Assembly (NCBI GenBank): GCA_020073385.1
Contig: JAIQFH010000033.1
Span: 1 to 64,000, forward strand
Reading direction: 5' to 3'
From: Terriglobia bacterium
GTDB taxonomy: Bacteria; Acidobacteriota; Terriglobia; Terriglobales; Acidobacteriaceae
DNA length: 64,000 nt
This document shows, in pieces, positions 40,898-48,899 of the stretch. Each line of letters begins with the position of its first letter. The first letter of the stretch is position 1. The position numbers and the translations under genes are program-made. The notes below the pieces were generated by a model. The model saw only the letters and a program-made list of their open reading frames with translations, ran no database searches and had not been told where the DNA came from.

Positions 40898-41320
40898 CTG
40901 CAAAGAACTTTTTCCACGTTCCCCGATGGCCGGCCCGGCTTAGGCTTGCTTTTACTGCGAGCGACCGCAGGCATCGATCTCGGATATTACGGCTACGCGC
41001 ACCTTCTTCGGCAGGATCCCAAGGTGTCGGGCATGGTCTTGGCAGCGGTTGCGATAGTGACTGGAATCGCCCTCCTCCTTGGCTACTTAACTCCGGTCGC
41101 CGCGACGCTCGGAGCGTTGACGACTCTGGCTGCTGGGCTTGCGTGGCCGCCTCCATTGAGCCCGGGTCCCGATGCATCCAGACTGAGCTCCATTCTACTG
41201 ATGGTCATCGCAGTCGCTCTCGTCTGCCTCGGGCCCGGGGCGTTCTCTCTTGATGCGAGAAATTATGGGCGGCGCGAGATCATCATTCCGCACCGACCAA
41301 AAGGCTCATCGCAGGAATAA
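40898..41320 (+). CDS. DoxX-like small membrane protein, possible CTG start
   Basis: A protein of about 140 residues with four hydrophobic segments, similar to the gene at 52363-52737 (shared features: FSTF at the N-terminus, GLLLLR, and C-terminal GPGAxSxDARxYG). The last stop in frame upstream is at 40883 and there is no ATG, GTG or TTG before 40946, which would cut off the FSTF and PGLG parts. CTG 40898 sits nine bases after AGGAG and aligns with the start of the paralogue, so CTG initiation is proposed. DoxX-like proteins are found in redox or quinone-linked membrane complexes; function here is unknown. It follows the response regulator by 112 bases. Confidence 0.6.
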   Translation: MQRTFSTFPDGRPGLGLLLLRATAGIDLGYYGYAHLLRQDPKVSGMVLAAVAIVTGIALLLGYLTPVAATLGALTTLAAGLAWPPPLSPGPDASRLSSILLMVIAVALVCLGPGAFSLDARNYGRREIIIPHRPKGSSQE

Positions 41321-41786
41321 ACATCGCTGCGATCTTCTACCGCGAAGGTGTTACCTATCCACAAGCCTTCCGAGGTAGCAAAAAAATACTGCATCTCGTG
41401 ATGCACGCTCCGAAGTCATCTGCCACAGTGTACTCACATCCAAAGCTCATTGGGGTGGGGAAAGCGCAGGTCGACCATGAAAGCCACCGAACTCCCAGCC
41501 GCACCAGTCAGCCCTTGCGTGCGGATTTTCATCGAGTCGCTGATCAATGAGGTCGCTCGGACAACGGGTGACCAGACATTCACCTTGTTCGGGTTGGAAA
41601 AAGAACTTGCGGTGGGAGGCATACCAGGTGGTCCGGCGGAAGATGATCTCAAGCTCGCGATTTCTTCGTTACTCAATTGCTCACATTAATACTGGGAACC
41701 ACAGCAGACAGGAATCAAACGAAGACCACACACCATTTAACCGCGGACACAAAACAAAAATTCGCAATTACTCAAAGGAGGACATT
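41321..41786. other. Gap before the epoxide hydrolase pair
   Basis: The stretch contains one possible small gene (41477-41689, listed separately) and the leader of the first epoxide hydrolase. The last 50 bases before ATG 41787 (GGACACAAAACAAAA...ACTCAAAGGAGGACATT in part) are repeated before ATG 43153. Confidence 0.6.
41477..41689 (+). CDS. Small hypothetical protein, weakly supported
   Basis: A 70-residue frame starting MKATELPAAPVSP with a plausible amphipathic interior (CVRIFIESLINEVART, FTLFGLEKELAVGG). The ribosome binding site is poor (GCAGG nine bases before). No family is recognised. It could be a real small gene or chance, and an opposing frame exists on the other strand. Confidence 0.3.
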   Translation: MKATELPAAPVSPCVRIFIESLINEVARTTGDQTFTLFGLEKELAVGGIPGGPAEDDLKLAISSLLNCSH

Positions 41787-43055
41787 ATGACCCAAGCCAT
41801 CGCTACACCACAAAGCAAGCAGCAAGCATCTGACAAGGCCGCGATTCGCCCATTTCGCTTCGAGGCTCCAGAAGCGGATCTGATCGAATTGCGCAGGCGC
41901 ATCACCGCGACGCGATTTCCGGAGAAGGAGACCGTCGCCGATCCGTCGCAGGGCGTGCAACTCGCCTTCATGCGAGCGCTCGCGCAGTATTGGGCGACCG
42001 AATATGATTGGCGTAAGGTCGAAGCGAGACTGAACGCGTTACCGCAATTCATCACGGAGATCGACGGGCTCGACATTCATTTCATCCACGTCCGTTCAAA
42101 ACATGAGAACGCGTTGCCGCTCATCGTCACCCACGGATGGCCCGGCTCGCCCATCGAGCAGCTGAAGATCATCGAACCATTGACCAACCCCACGGCTCAC
42201 GGCGGCAGCGCGTCGGACGCCTTCGACGTGGTGATCCCGTCGGGGGCTGGCTACGGGTTTTCAGGCAAGCCTACTATGCCCGGTTGGGACCCCGCTCGTA
42301 TGGCCCGTGCCTGGACCGTGCTGATGAAGCGCCTCGGATACGACCGATTTGTCGCTCAGGGCGGCGATTGGGGTGCGTTCGTCACGATCGCCATGGCTCA
42401 ACAGGCTCCTCCGGAGTTGATGGGCATCCATGTGAACTTCGCGGGTACCTTGCCCTCTGAAGTTTCGAAGGCGCTTCAGTCCGGCGGGCCCGCGCCGGCG
42501 GGTCTGTCGAATGAGGAGCAGCGCGCATACGACCAGCTCGCATTCGCCTTTCAGCACCTGCCTACGCAGTTTATGATGATCGCGCATCCGCAAACCCTAT
42601 ACGGATTGGCGGACTCACCGGTCGCCCTTGCCGCCTGGATGATCGACCACGACGTGGCGAGCTACGGGCACATCGCGAAACTCTTCGTCGATGGGGAGCC
42701 CTACGGCGACCTTACACGGGACGACATCCTCGACAACATCACGCTTTCCTGGTTGACGAACACCGGAGTGTCTTCGGCTCGGCTCTACACGGAATTCAAG
42801 GACGGCTTTTTCCACGACTTGAGCATCTCCGTTCCGGCTGCCGTTAGCGTTTTCCCTGAGGAGATCTACCAGGCTCCGAGGAGTTGGACCGAGCGCGCCT
42901 ACCACAATCTCATCCATTTCAACGCCCTTCCCAAAGGTGGGCACTTTGCCGCGTGGGAGCAACCGCAACTCCTTTCAGAAGAGGTCCGCGTTGGGTTCAG
43001 ATCACTGCGGTCCAAGGTGGCGAAGTCAGATGTGAACTTGGCCAAAGCTAGCTAA
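41787..43055 (+). CDS. Epoxide hydrolase, first of a tandem pair
   Basis: A 422-residue epoxide hydrolase of the EHN family (N-terminal EHN domain, residues of about 20-130, then an alpha/beta hydrolase domain). ATG 41787 has an ideal AAAGGAGGA ribosome binding site; the frame is open further upstream without one. Oxyanion motif HGWPGS at about 116, nucleophile Asp in GGDWGA at about 192, and His in GGHFAAWE near 384. It opens epoxides to vicinal diols by an Asp ester. It has no signal peptide. A close paralogue follows 97 bases downstream. Confidence 0.92.
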   Translation: MTQAIATPQSKQQASDKAAIRPFRFEAPEADLIELRRRITATRFPEKETVADPSQGVQLAFMRALAQYWATEYDWRKVEARLNALPQFITEIDGLDIHFIHVRSKHENALPLIVTHGWPGSPIEQLKIIEPLTNPTAHGGSASDAFDVVIPSGAGYGFSGKPTMPGWDPARMARAWTVLMKRLGYDRFVAQGGDWGAFVTIAMAQQAPPELMGIHVNFAGTLPSEVSKALQSGGPAPAGLSNEEQRAYDQLAFAFQHLPTQFMMIAHPQTLYGLADSPVALAAWMIDHDVASYGHIAKLFVDGEPYGDLTRDDILDNITLSWLTNTGVSSARLYTEFKDGFFHDLSISVPAAVSVFPEEIYQAPRSWTERAYHNLIHFNALPKGGHFAAWEQPQLLSEEVRVGFRSLRSKVAKSDVNLAKAS

Positions 43056-43152
43056 CCGTTCGCAAAGAAGCAGGGGAGTTTCGATGGCGAGGCTCTCCTG
43101 TTTCACGTTCCGGACACAAAACAAAATTCGACATTACTCAAAGGAGAACACT

Positions 43153-44433
43153 ATGACCCAAGCCAACGCTATACCACAGAACAGCAAGCAGGCAGCCGGC
43201 AATAATGCGATTCGTCCGTTCCCCAAAGTGAATGTTCCAGAAGCGGAACTGACTGAATTGCGCACACGCATCAACGCGACCCGGTGGCCGGAGCGGGAAA
43301 CGGTATCAGATGCCACACAAGGAGTGCAGCTTGCGACGACTCAAGCGCTCGCGAGCTATTGGGCGAAAGAGTATGACTGGCGCAAGATCGAGGCGAAAAT
43401 GAATGCCCTGCCGCAGTTCATCACCGAGATCGACGGGCTCGACATTCACTTCATTCACGTCCGTTCAAAACATGAAAATGCGTTGCCGCTCATCGTCACC
43501 CACGGTTGGCCCGGCTCGATCATCGAACAGATGAAGATCATTGATCCGCTGACCAATCCCACGGCACATGGCGGGAGCGCGTCCGATGCTTTCCACCTGG
43601 TGATTCCGTCCATGCCAGGCTATGGATTTTCCGGCAAGCCGGCCGCAAGCGGTTGGGACCCCGACCACATCGCACGCGCCTGGGTCGTGCTGATGAAGCG
43701 TCTCGGCTACAAGCAATTTGTGGCGCAAGGCGGCGATTGGGGCTCGATCATCACCGATCTGATGGGCGTGCACGCCGCTCCGGAACTGCTCGGCATTCAC
43801 GTCAACATGGCTGGCATCTTTCCAGCCGATGTTGACAAAGCGGCTTTTTCCGGGGCGCCGGCGCCATCAGGTCTATCAGCCGACGAGAAACTTGCGTACG
43901 AGCGGTTGAGCTTCGTGTATGCGAAGGGAATTGGCTACGGCTACCAGCTGGGATTGCGCCCGCAGACGATGTACGCGATCGCCGACTCTCCCGTCGGCCT
44001 GGCAGCCTACTTCCTTGACCACGACGCGCGCAGCTACGAGCGCATCGCACGCCTTTTCGTTGACGGGCAGCCGTTCGGTGACCTTACGCGCGACGACATC
44101 CTCGACAACATTACATTGACCTGGTTGACGAACACGGCGGTTTCTGGCAGCCGTCTCTATTGGGAGATTTGGGGCAAACTCGGATATTTCAGTGTCAAAG
44201 GCGTCTCCATTCCGGTTGCCGTGAGCGTCTTCCCTGACGAAATCTATCCGGCCCCGCGGAGCTGGGCGGAACGGGCGTATCCCAAACTGATCCATTACAA
44301 CAAGGTGGAGAGAGGCGGCCACTTTGCGGCCTGGGAACAGCCGAAACTCTTTTCAGAAGAGGTTCGCGCGGGCTTCCGGACACTACGGTCAAAAGCGGCG
44401 AAGCCGGATGTGGTCTTCGCCAAAGCTGGCTAA
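43153..44433 (+). CDS. Epoxide hydrolase, second of a tandem pair
   Basis: A 426-residue paralogue of the preceding gene, with HGWPGS, nucleophile Asp in GGDWGS (about residue 194) and His in GGHFAAWE conserved. Long stretches are almost identical (LPQFITEIDGLDIHFIHVR). The 50-base leader with AAAGGAGAACACT and the MTQA start are copied too, so the duplication included the 5' region. The cap-like region (residues 225-260) differs most, which suggests different epoxide preferences. The frame is open to 43084 but ATG 43153 carries the ribosome binding site. Confidence 0.92.
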   Translation: MTQANAIPQNSKQAAGNNAIRPFPKVNVPEAELTELRTRINATRWPERETVSDATQGVQLATTQALASYWAKEYDWRKIEAKMNALPQFITEIDGLDIHFIHVRSKHENALPLIVTHGWPGSIIEQMKIIDPLTNPTAHGGSASDAFHLVIPSMPGYGFSGKPAASGWDPDHIARAWVVLMKRLGYKQFVAQGGDWGSIITDLMGVHAAPELLGIHVNMAGIFPADVDKAAFSGAPAPSGLSADEKLAYERLSFVYAKGIGYGYQLGLRPQTMYAIADSPVGLAAYFLDHDARSYERIARLFVDGQPFGDLTRDDILDNITLTWLTNTAVSGSRLYWEIWGKLGYFSVKGVSIPVAVSVFPDEIYPAPRSWAERAYPKLIHYNKVERGGHFAAWEQPKLFSEEVRAGFRTLRSKAAKPDVVFAKAG

Positions 44434-44520
44434 CTGTTCGCAAGGCGCTGGAGAGCTTCGATGGTGAGGCTCTCTGCTTAAATTCCCAGCAGATACTAGC
44501 TAGAGCAAAGGAGAAAGAAT

Positions 44521-45240
44521 ATGGCAACTTTGAACTACGAAATCAGCAGTAACGAACCGACTAGCGCCGCGAGTGCCGCGAAAGTCGATATGAGGCTAGA
44601 AGTGGTCGTCATCCCAGTCTCGGATGTTGACCGCGCAAAGGAATTCTACACAAAACTTGGGTGGCGGCTCGACGCCGAATTCGCCGCCGGCGACGACTTC
44701 CGGATCCTGCAATTCACGCCTCCCGGTTCCGGATGCTCAGTCATTTTCGGCAAGGGCATTACTGCCGCCGCGCCCGGTTCCGCCCAAGGCCTGTACCTGG
44801 CCGTCTCCGATATTGAGGCCGCCCGGAACGAACTGCTGCGTCGCGGCATCGCGGTAAGCGAGGTGTTCCATGGCGGCAGCGAGCATACTGGCCAGGACGA
44901 ACCGTACCTGTTTGGCCGGCTTCGAGTCAGCGGTCCGGACCCTGCACATGCCAGCTACCGCTCGTTCGCCTCCTTCCATGATCCAGACGGCAACGGCTGG
45001 ATGTTTCAGGAGCTCACAACCCGGCTGCCTGGGCGAGGGCTCAGCAATTTTGACGTTGCGACGCTGACGGAGTTGTTGCGAGAGACGGAAGAACATCATG
45101 GCGAATACGAACCAACCGCTCCCAAGCACCACTGGTCGGGTTGGTACGCAGCCTACATCGTCGCGCGCCAGGATGGGAAGACGCCGGAGGAGGCAGCTAA
45201 AGAGGGCAAACTCAACGTCGAGGGCGTACGAGCTGCATAA
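44521..45240 (+). CDS. VOC-family protein with C-terminal extension
   Basis: A 239-residue glyoxalase/bleomycin-resistance-type protein (VOC fold). The two beta-alpha-beta-beta-beta modules are visible (VDMRLEVVVIPVSDVDRAKEFY; GLYLAVSDIEAARNELLRRG; FHDPDGNGWMFQEL, quoted in parts). Candidate metal ligands include His in FHDPDGN and Glu in FQEL, so catalysis is possible. The last 60 residues form an extension rich in His and charged residues (ETEEHHGEYEP, HHWSGWYAAYIVARQDG). It has AAAGGAG before the ATG. It lies 87 bases after the epoxide hydrolase pair, possibly in one detoxification operon. Confidence 0.85.
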   Translation: MATLNYEISSNEPTSAASAAKVDMRLEVVVIPVSDVDRAKEFYTKLGWRLDAEFAAGDDFRILQFTPPGSGCSVIFGKGITAAAPGSAQGLYLAVSDIEAARNELLRRGIAVSEVFHGGSEHTGQDEPYLFGRLRVSGPDPAHASYRSFASFHDPDGNGWMFQELTTRLPGRGLSNFDVATLTELLRETEEHHGEYEPTAPKHHWSGWYAAYIVARQDGKTPEEAAKEGKLNVEGVRAA

Positions 45241-45242
45241 AG

Positions 45243-45422
45243 CGCTTCGACGCAATCATCATCGGGACGGGCCAGGCAGGCCCGTCAATGGCGGCGCGGT
45301 TCGCGGACGCAGGCCGCACAAATTGGCGCATCGATCTGGTTGACACCAACCACCACCCACTCGACAAAGGCGTGATCACATTTGTCGTTCCAGAAAAGAG
45401 TGCAGACGAAAAGCATCCCTGA
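45243..45422 (+). pseudogene. N-terminal remnant of an FAD/NAD-dependent oxidoreductase
   Basis: Just after the VOC stop, a 59-codon frame reads RFDAIIIGTGQAGPSMAARF, the Rossmann dinucleotide-binding start of pyridine-nucleotide disulfide oxidoreductases such as mercuric reductase. The glycine pattern GTGQAG is intact. After about 28 residues the match is lost (NWRIDLVDTNHH) and the frame stops at 45422. The remaining 400 or so residues are missing, so this is a gene remnant. No good start codon opens it at the proper place. Confidence 0.6.
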
Positions 45423-45502
45423 CGCGGCGCATTACTGACACAAAGCGAACGGTGTCCTGAGATTGCGTGCCGAGAAGGCTGATCTTTGATGGAGAGCGAT
45501 CA

Positions 45503-46558
45503 ATGCTTGAAGAAATCAATCTTAATCGGCGCCGCTTTTTGGGTACTGCGGCCATGACGATTGCGGCGGCTCAATTCGGTGGGATTGCTTCTGCCAAAAC
45601 ACGGTCGGAATTGTCCGCTCTCGACAACGCAACTACGTGGCTCAATTCGCCTCCATTAACCGCCGCAAACCTGCAAGGGAAAGTCGTCCTGATCGAATTC
45701 TGGACCTATTCCTGTATCAACTGGCGACGCCAACTTCCTTATGTCCGCGCATGGGCTGAGCAATATAAGGACCAGGGTTTGGTTGTGGTCGGAGTGCACT
45801 CGCCCGAGTTCTCCTTTGAGAAGAATATAGACAATATCCGCTGGGCAGCAAAAGATATGCGCGTCGCCTACCCGATCGCCGTTGACAACGATCACGCGGT
45901 ATGGCGTGGGTTCAACAACGAATATTGGCCGGCACTCTATTTTGCCGATGTGAAGGGGAAGATCCGGCACAACCAATTTGGAGAAGGCGAGTATGAACAG
46001 TCAGAAAGAATAATTCAGAAATTACTTGCCGAGGCCGGTGGCAGCGGTCATAACGTACTGGTCTCAGTTCATGCTAACGGCGCCGAAGCTGTCGCCGATT
46101 GGAACAACCTGAAGTCCGGGGAAAACTATGTCGGCTATGGACGCACCGAAAACTTCTCGTCATCCGGGGGCGCAAGACCGGACAAGCGTCATGAGTACTC
46201 TGTCCCCAAAACGTTGGATATCAACTGCTGGGCTCTTTCCGGTATTTGGACGATGGGTAGAGAAGCCATCGCATTGAATCAAGCGAATGGCCGTATCGTA
46301 TACCGGTTTCATGCACGCGACCTTCATCTAGTGATGGGACCATCTACGCCTGGGACTTCCGCGCGGTTTCGCGTGCTTGTGGATGGGCGCCCGCCCGAAA
46401 ACGCTCACGGTGTCGATGTGGACGACCAGGGCAACGGTACTGTTACTGAACCACGAATGTATCAACTGATCCGCCAACCAGCTCCCATCGTTGATCGCCA
46501 GTTCGAGATCGAGTTTCTAGATTCTGCTGTGGAGGCTTTTTCGTTCACTTTCGGCTGA
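45503..46558 (+). CDS. Tat-exported thioredoxin/DipZ-like protein with one Cys
   Basis: A 351-residue exported protein. ATG 45503 follows GGAGAG; a Tat signal comes next (NRRRFLGTAAMTIAAAQFG). Residues of about 45-185 are a thioredoxin/redoxin domain (VVLIEFWTYSCINWRRQLPYV, quoted as EFWTYSCINWRRQLPYV). In DipZ-type relatives the active site is C-x-x-C (CINC); here the second Cys is Trp (CINW). Residues from about 200 form the DipZ C-terminal carbohydrate-binding-like domain (FRVLVDGRPPENAHGVDVD). With one Cys it cannot do classic disulfide exchange alone; peroxidase or glutathionyl chemistry is possible. I believe one-Cys forms exist elsewhere. Confidence 0.8.
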   Translation: MLEEINLNRRRFLGTAAMTIAAAQFGGIASAKTRSELSALDNATTWLNSPPLTAANLQGKVVLIEFWTYSCINWRRQLPYVRAWAEQYKDQGLVVVGVHSPEFSFEKNIDNIRWAAKDMRVAYPIAVDNDHAVWRGFNNEYWPALYFADVKGKIRHNQFGEGEYEQSERIIQKLLAEAGGSGHNVLVSVHANGAEAVADWNNLKSGENYVGYGRTENFSSSGGARPDKRHEYSVPKTLDINCWALSGIWTMGREAIALNQANGRIVYRFHARDLHLVMGPSTPGTSARFRVLVDGRPPENAHGVDVDDQGNGTVTEPRMYQLIRQPAPIVDRQFEIEFLDSAVEAFSFTFG

Positions 46559-46745
46559 TCGGGAGCAATGAATCGTGCGCGGATCGTGCAACGCTAGTGA
46601 GGCAATCAGCGAGTGGACGGAAATGCTGAGTGCCGCGGCTCTCGACGTCCGTGCACAAATTTCTGTATCCATTGCCGTACCCGCAGCATCCGAATTTGTG
46701 TTGATCGTTTGATTTGGGCCTGGCGTAGTTAATGAGAGGTGTCGC

Positions 46746-47372
46746 GTGGGGAAAGCCAAGAAAAATGGAAGAGTGATCGTGGGCCGTGGCGCATACGCGA
46801 CACCTGCAGACTTCAAGCAAGTCTTCACCGAGGACGTTAATAGCCTCTATCTGCTATCCCTTCTTCTGACCGGGAGTCCCGATAAAGCGGAGCAATGCTT
46901 TGTCGAGGGTATCGGAAAAGCCACAAAGGGAACTCATGTATTCAAGGAATGGGCGCGTTCCTGGGCGCGACGTACGATCATTCAGAGTGCCATAAGGTTA
47001 ATCGCGCCGATGGGTAACTGCAAGACCATCGGACGGAATGCCGATCTCGCACGCTGCATGAACAAGATTCCGATGATTTTACATTCGGAGGTCCGTGCCA
47101 TTATCGATCTTGCACCGATCGAGCGCTTCGTTTTCGTAATGTCAGTTTTAGAACGCTACTCTGACAACGATTGTTCAATTCTCCTCGGATGTACGCGAAG
47201 AGAAATTGCGATAATCCGCACTCGAGCAATGCAGCAACTGGGGCGCTCTAACGATCCGGCGGCATCCATTTCAGACAATGCAAGATACGAAAATACTGCA
47301 ATGATCACTGCACCGTTGATTGCTCAGTGTTTTGCACCATCCGCATGGGCGGCAACCGTCTCCGGCCAGTAG
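46746..47372 (+). CDS. Sigma-70-like (ECF-type) divergent protein
   Basis: A 208-residue protein starting at GTG 46746 with AGAGG nearby. Residues of about 22-50 recall sigma region 2 (FKQVFTEDVNSLYLLSLLLTG, quoted as VNSLYLLSLLLTG, then AEQCFVEG), and residues of about 135-165 recall region 4 (VLERYSDNDCSILLGC, then RREIAIIRTRAMQQL). Conserved region 2 motifs for core binding are weak, so it may be a degenerate ECF factor or a sigma-like regulator. The C-terminal 30 residues (ITAPLIAQCFAPSAWA) are hydrophobic. It stands alone, before the third tRNA fragment. Confidence 0.55.
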   Translation: MGKAKKNGRVIVGRGAYATPADFKQVFTEDVNSLYLLSLLLTGSPDKAEQCFVEGIGKATKGTHVFKEWARSWARRTIIQSAIRLIAPMGNCKTIGRNADLARCMNKIPMILHSEVRAIIDLAPIERFVFVMSVLERYSDNDCSILLGCTRREIAIIRTRAMQQLGRSNDPAASISDNARYENTAMITAPLIAQCFAPSAWAATVSGQ

Positions 47373-47954
47373 TGCCGCAGTTTGCGAAGTTGGCAAATTT
47401 CCCCCGCATCTCAAGGCGAACCCAGCAGCTTCGAGCGCGTCGAGATGGCGCCAAGCAGGAAGCGACAGCGCGAAAAAAGGTTGGCGCAGAAACCGCGTGA
47501 AGGCGAGGAATGGCCCGCGATGACCTGTCTGTTCGATGACAAAGCAGGTCTTTCGCTGCCCGCACTTTTCACCCGCAGTTGCTGTTTCCACCACACACTA
47601 TCAACAACTTCTCGCGCCACCCGTGCCACGAAGTCGTTGTAATCACTGTTTATTTTAGCCCTGAAAAGGCTGGCGTCGGCGGTTCAACTCCGTCCCTGGC
47701 CACCATGTTCTCAATACTTGCATGATGCACCTCGATGACCTTCCAGTCCGCTCTCAGTCCGCATCTGGAAGGCCTGCAGGATAAGCTTTTCCTTGACTCG
47801 CGTGATCTTAAAGAACTTAGCGCAAATCGCCTCTTCCTCAGTCCGCTTTGGTCGGTCGCGTGGCCGAGGGCGCAACTAGCATTTCTCCACTGCGGCATTG
47901 CGTCCTGCGAACTGAGAAACGAGAAATTCTGGGCGGTGAGTCGAGTCTTTCGCG
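47373..47954. other. Intergenic stretch carrying the third tRNA fragment
   Basis: No gene is supported on either strand. The sequence holds tRNA-Phe fragment copy 3 (47656-47705). A leftward frame ending VARDGVEPPTPAFSGL is the typical spurious translation of the tRNA fragment's opposite strand. Confidence 0.6.
47656..47705 (+). other. tRNA-Phe(GAA) 3'-half fragment, copy 3
   Basis: The same 50-base half tRNA as at 11001 and 35247, with intact anticodon arm (TAGCC-CTGAAAA-GGCTG), T arm and CCA. Similarity to the other copies continues about 12 bases (ATGTTCTCAATA) and then stops, so the rest of the long repeat is not present here. The 5' half of the tRNA is absent. Confidence 0.8.
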
Positions 47955-48140
47955 CTAACGAATGCTTGTGACTAGCTGGCTTGTCGAGCAGTGAATAATC
48001 TCAGGCGTGAACTGACGACTTGCTTCACGGAATCTACGACGAGGGGCAGCGGTCGTGGATGCATTCGTCTGAGCCCACGCTCCCGCTAGAAAGCCCAGCC
48101 AGATCGTGCAAAAACTCAAGAATTTTGTGATTCGCATCAT
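47955..48140 (-). CDS. Small secreted protein coupled to the sigma factor gene
   Basis: A 61-residue protein with a good Sec signal peptide (MMRITKFLSFCTIWLGFLAGAWA) and a mature part of only about 38 residues (TNASTTAAPRRRFREASRQF and on). Its ATGATG start overlaps the TGA of the sigma factor gene, which implies coupled translation. Either it is a small secreted product or the 5' end of a longer gene, for example a cupin, cut off by a stop. No family is recognised. Confidence 0.45.
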   Translation of the reverse strand: MMRITKFLSFCTIWLGFLAGAWAQTNASTTAAPRRRFREASRQFTPEIIHCSTSQLVTSIR

Positions 48141-48832
48141 GGCGTTGCTCCTCGTGTTCGACTCCGGGCTGAGAATACGGGGCCATAGAAGCAAAGTCCT
48201 TCTAGAGCGGCCATCTCTCCCTTCTGCGCAGCGATAAAGGCCTCCAGAAGGCGCCGCTGTTCACTTGAACCGACGGACGTGCACCGACCATCGGCGATGT
48301 GTTTACGGGCACGGGAGACGAGTTGGCGGACGTTTGCTTCCTCCTTTTGCAGTACGGCCGCGATTTCGTGGTAGGAATAATCGAATGCTTCGCGCAGAAC
48401 ATACGCCGCACGTTCTGTAGCAGAGAGCTTCTCAAGGAGCAGCAGGACGGCAAGCTTCAGTGCTTCACCGCGCTCTACATCTATTCCGGGATCGCCGCTG
48501 GTGTCCACCGGTTCGGGAAGCCAGGTCCCGACGTAGGTTTCGCGGCGCGTGTGGGCAGATTGGGCTAGATTGATACACAGTCGTGTGGTCGTCGTCGCCA
48601 GGAATGCGGGCGGGTTCTCAACTACGCTCCGATCCGTAGACTGCCACCGCAACCAAACGTCTTGCACGATATCCTCAGCTTCGGCCGCACGTCCGAGCAT
48701 CCGGTAGGCGATGCCGAAGAGACGTGGACGCACATCGGCAAAAACGGAAAGGCCGTCGTCGTGTTCCATGGACTCGATTTCAAAACGAAGGCACGAAGCA
48801 GTTTGCGATAGAAATTCCCCTGCGGTTGCCAT
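48137..48832 (-). CDS. ECF41-like sigma factor, SnoaL domain missing
   Basis: A 231-residue ECF sigma factor. ATG 48832 has AAGGAG seven bases before it. Region 2 (FADVRPRLFGIAYRMLG, AEDIVQDVWLRW) and region 4 (LSATERAAYVLREAFDYSYHEIA, VRQLVSRARKHI) match the ECF41/SigJ group. That group normally carries a C-terminal SnoaL-like domain of about 100 residues; here the protein ends 25 residues after the start of the linker (EMAALEGLCFYGPVF), so the domain is absent. Published ECF41 work shows that this domain controls activity, so a cut form may be deregulated or inactive. A paralogue lies at 51228-51974 and shares a 58-base identical stretch. Confidence 0.85.
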   Translation of the reverse strand: MATAGEFLSQTASCLRFEIESMEHDDGLSVFADVRPRLFGIAYRMLGRAAEAEDIVQDVWLRWQSTDRSVVENPPAFLATTTTRLCINLAQSAHTRRETYVGTWLPEPVDTSGDPGIDVERGEALKLAVLLLLEKLSATERAAYVLREAFDYSYHEIAAVLQKEEANVRQLVSRARKHIADGRCTSVGSSEQRRLLEAFIAAQKGEMAALEGLCFYGPVFSARSRTRGATP

Positions 48833-48899
48833 AGTACGTCTCCTTCTAAATGCATCGGGTTGTATGTGTTCGGTGTTTCGGGTTTGATCTGTTAGATAT

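Noticed and set aside
47650-47898. Leftward frame of 82 codons ending VARDGVEPPTPAFSGL
   Set aside because: Its end is the opposite strand of the tRNA-Phe fragment, a well-known source of spurious protein predictions.
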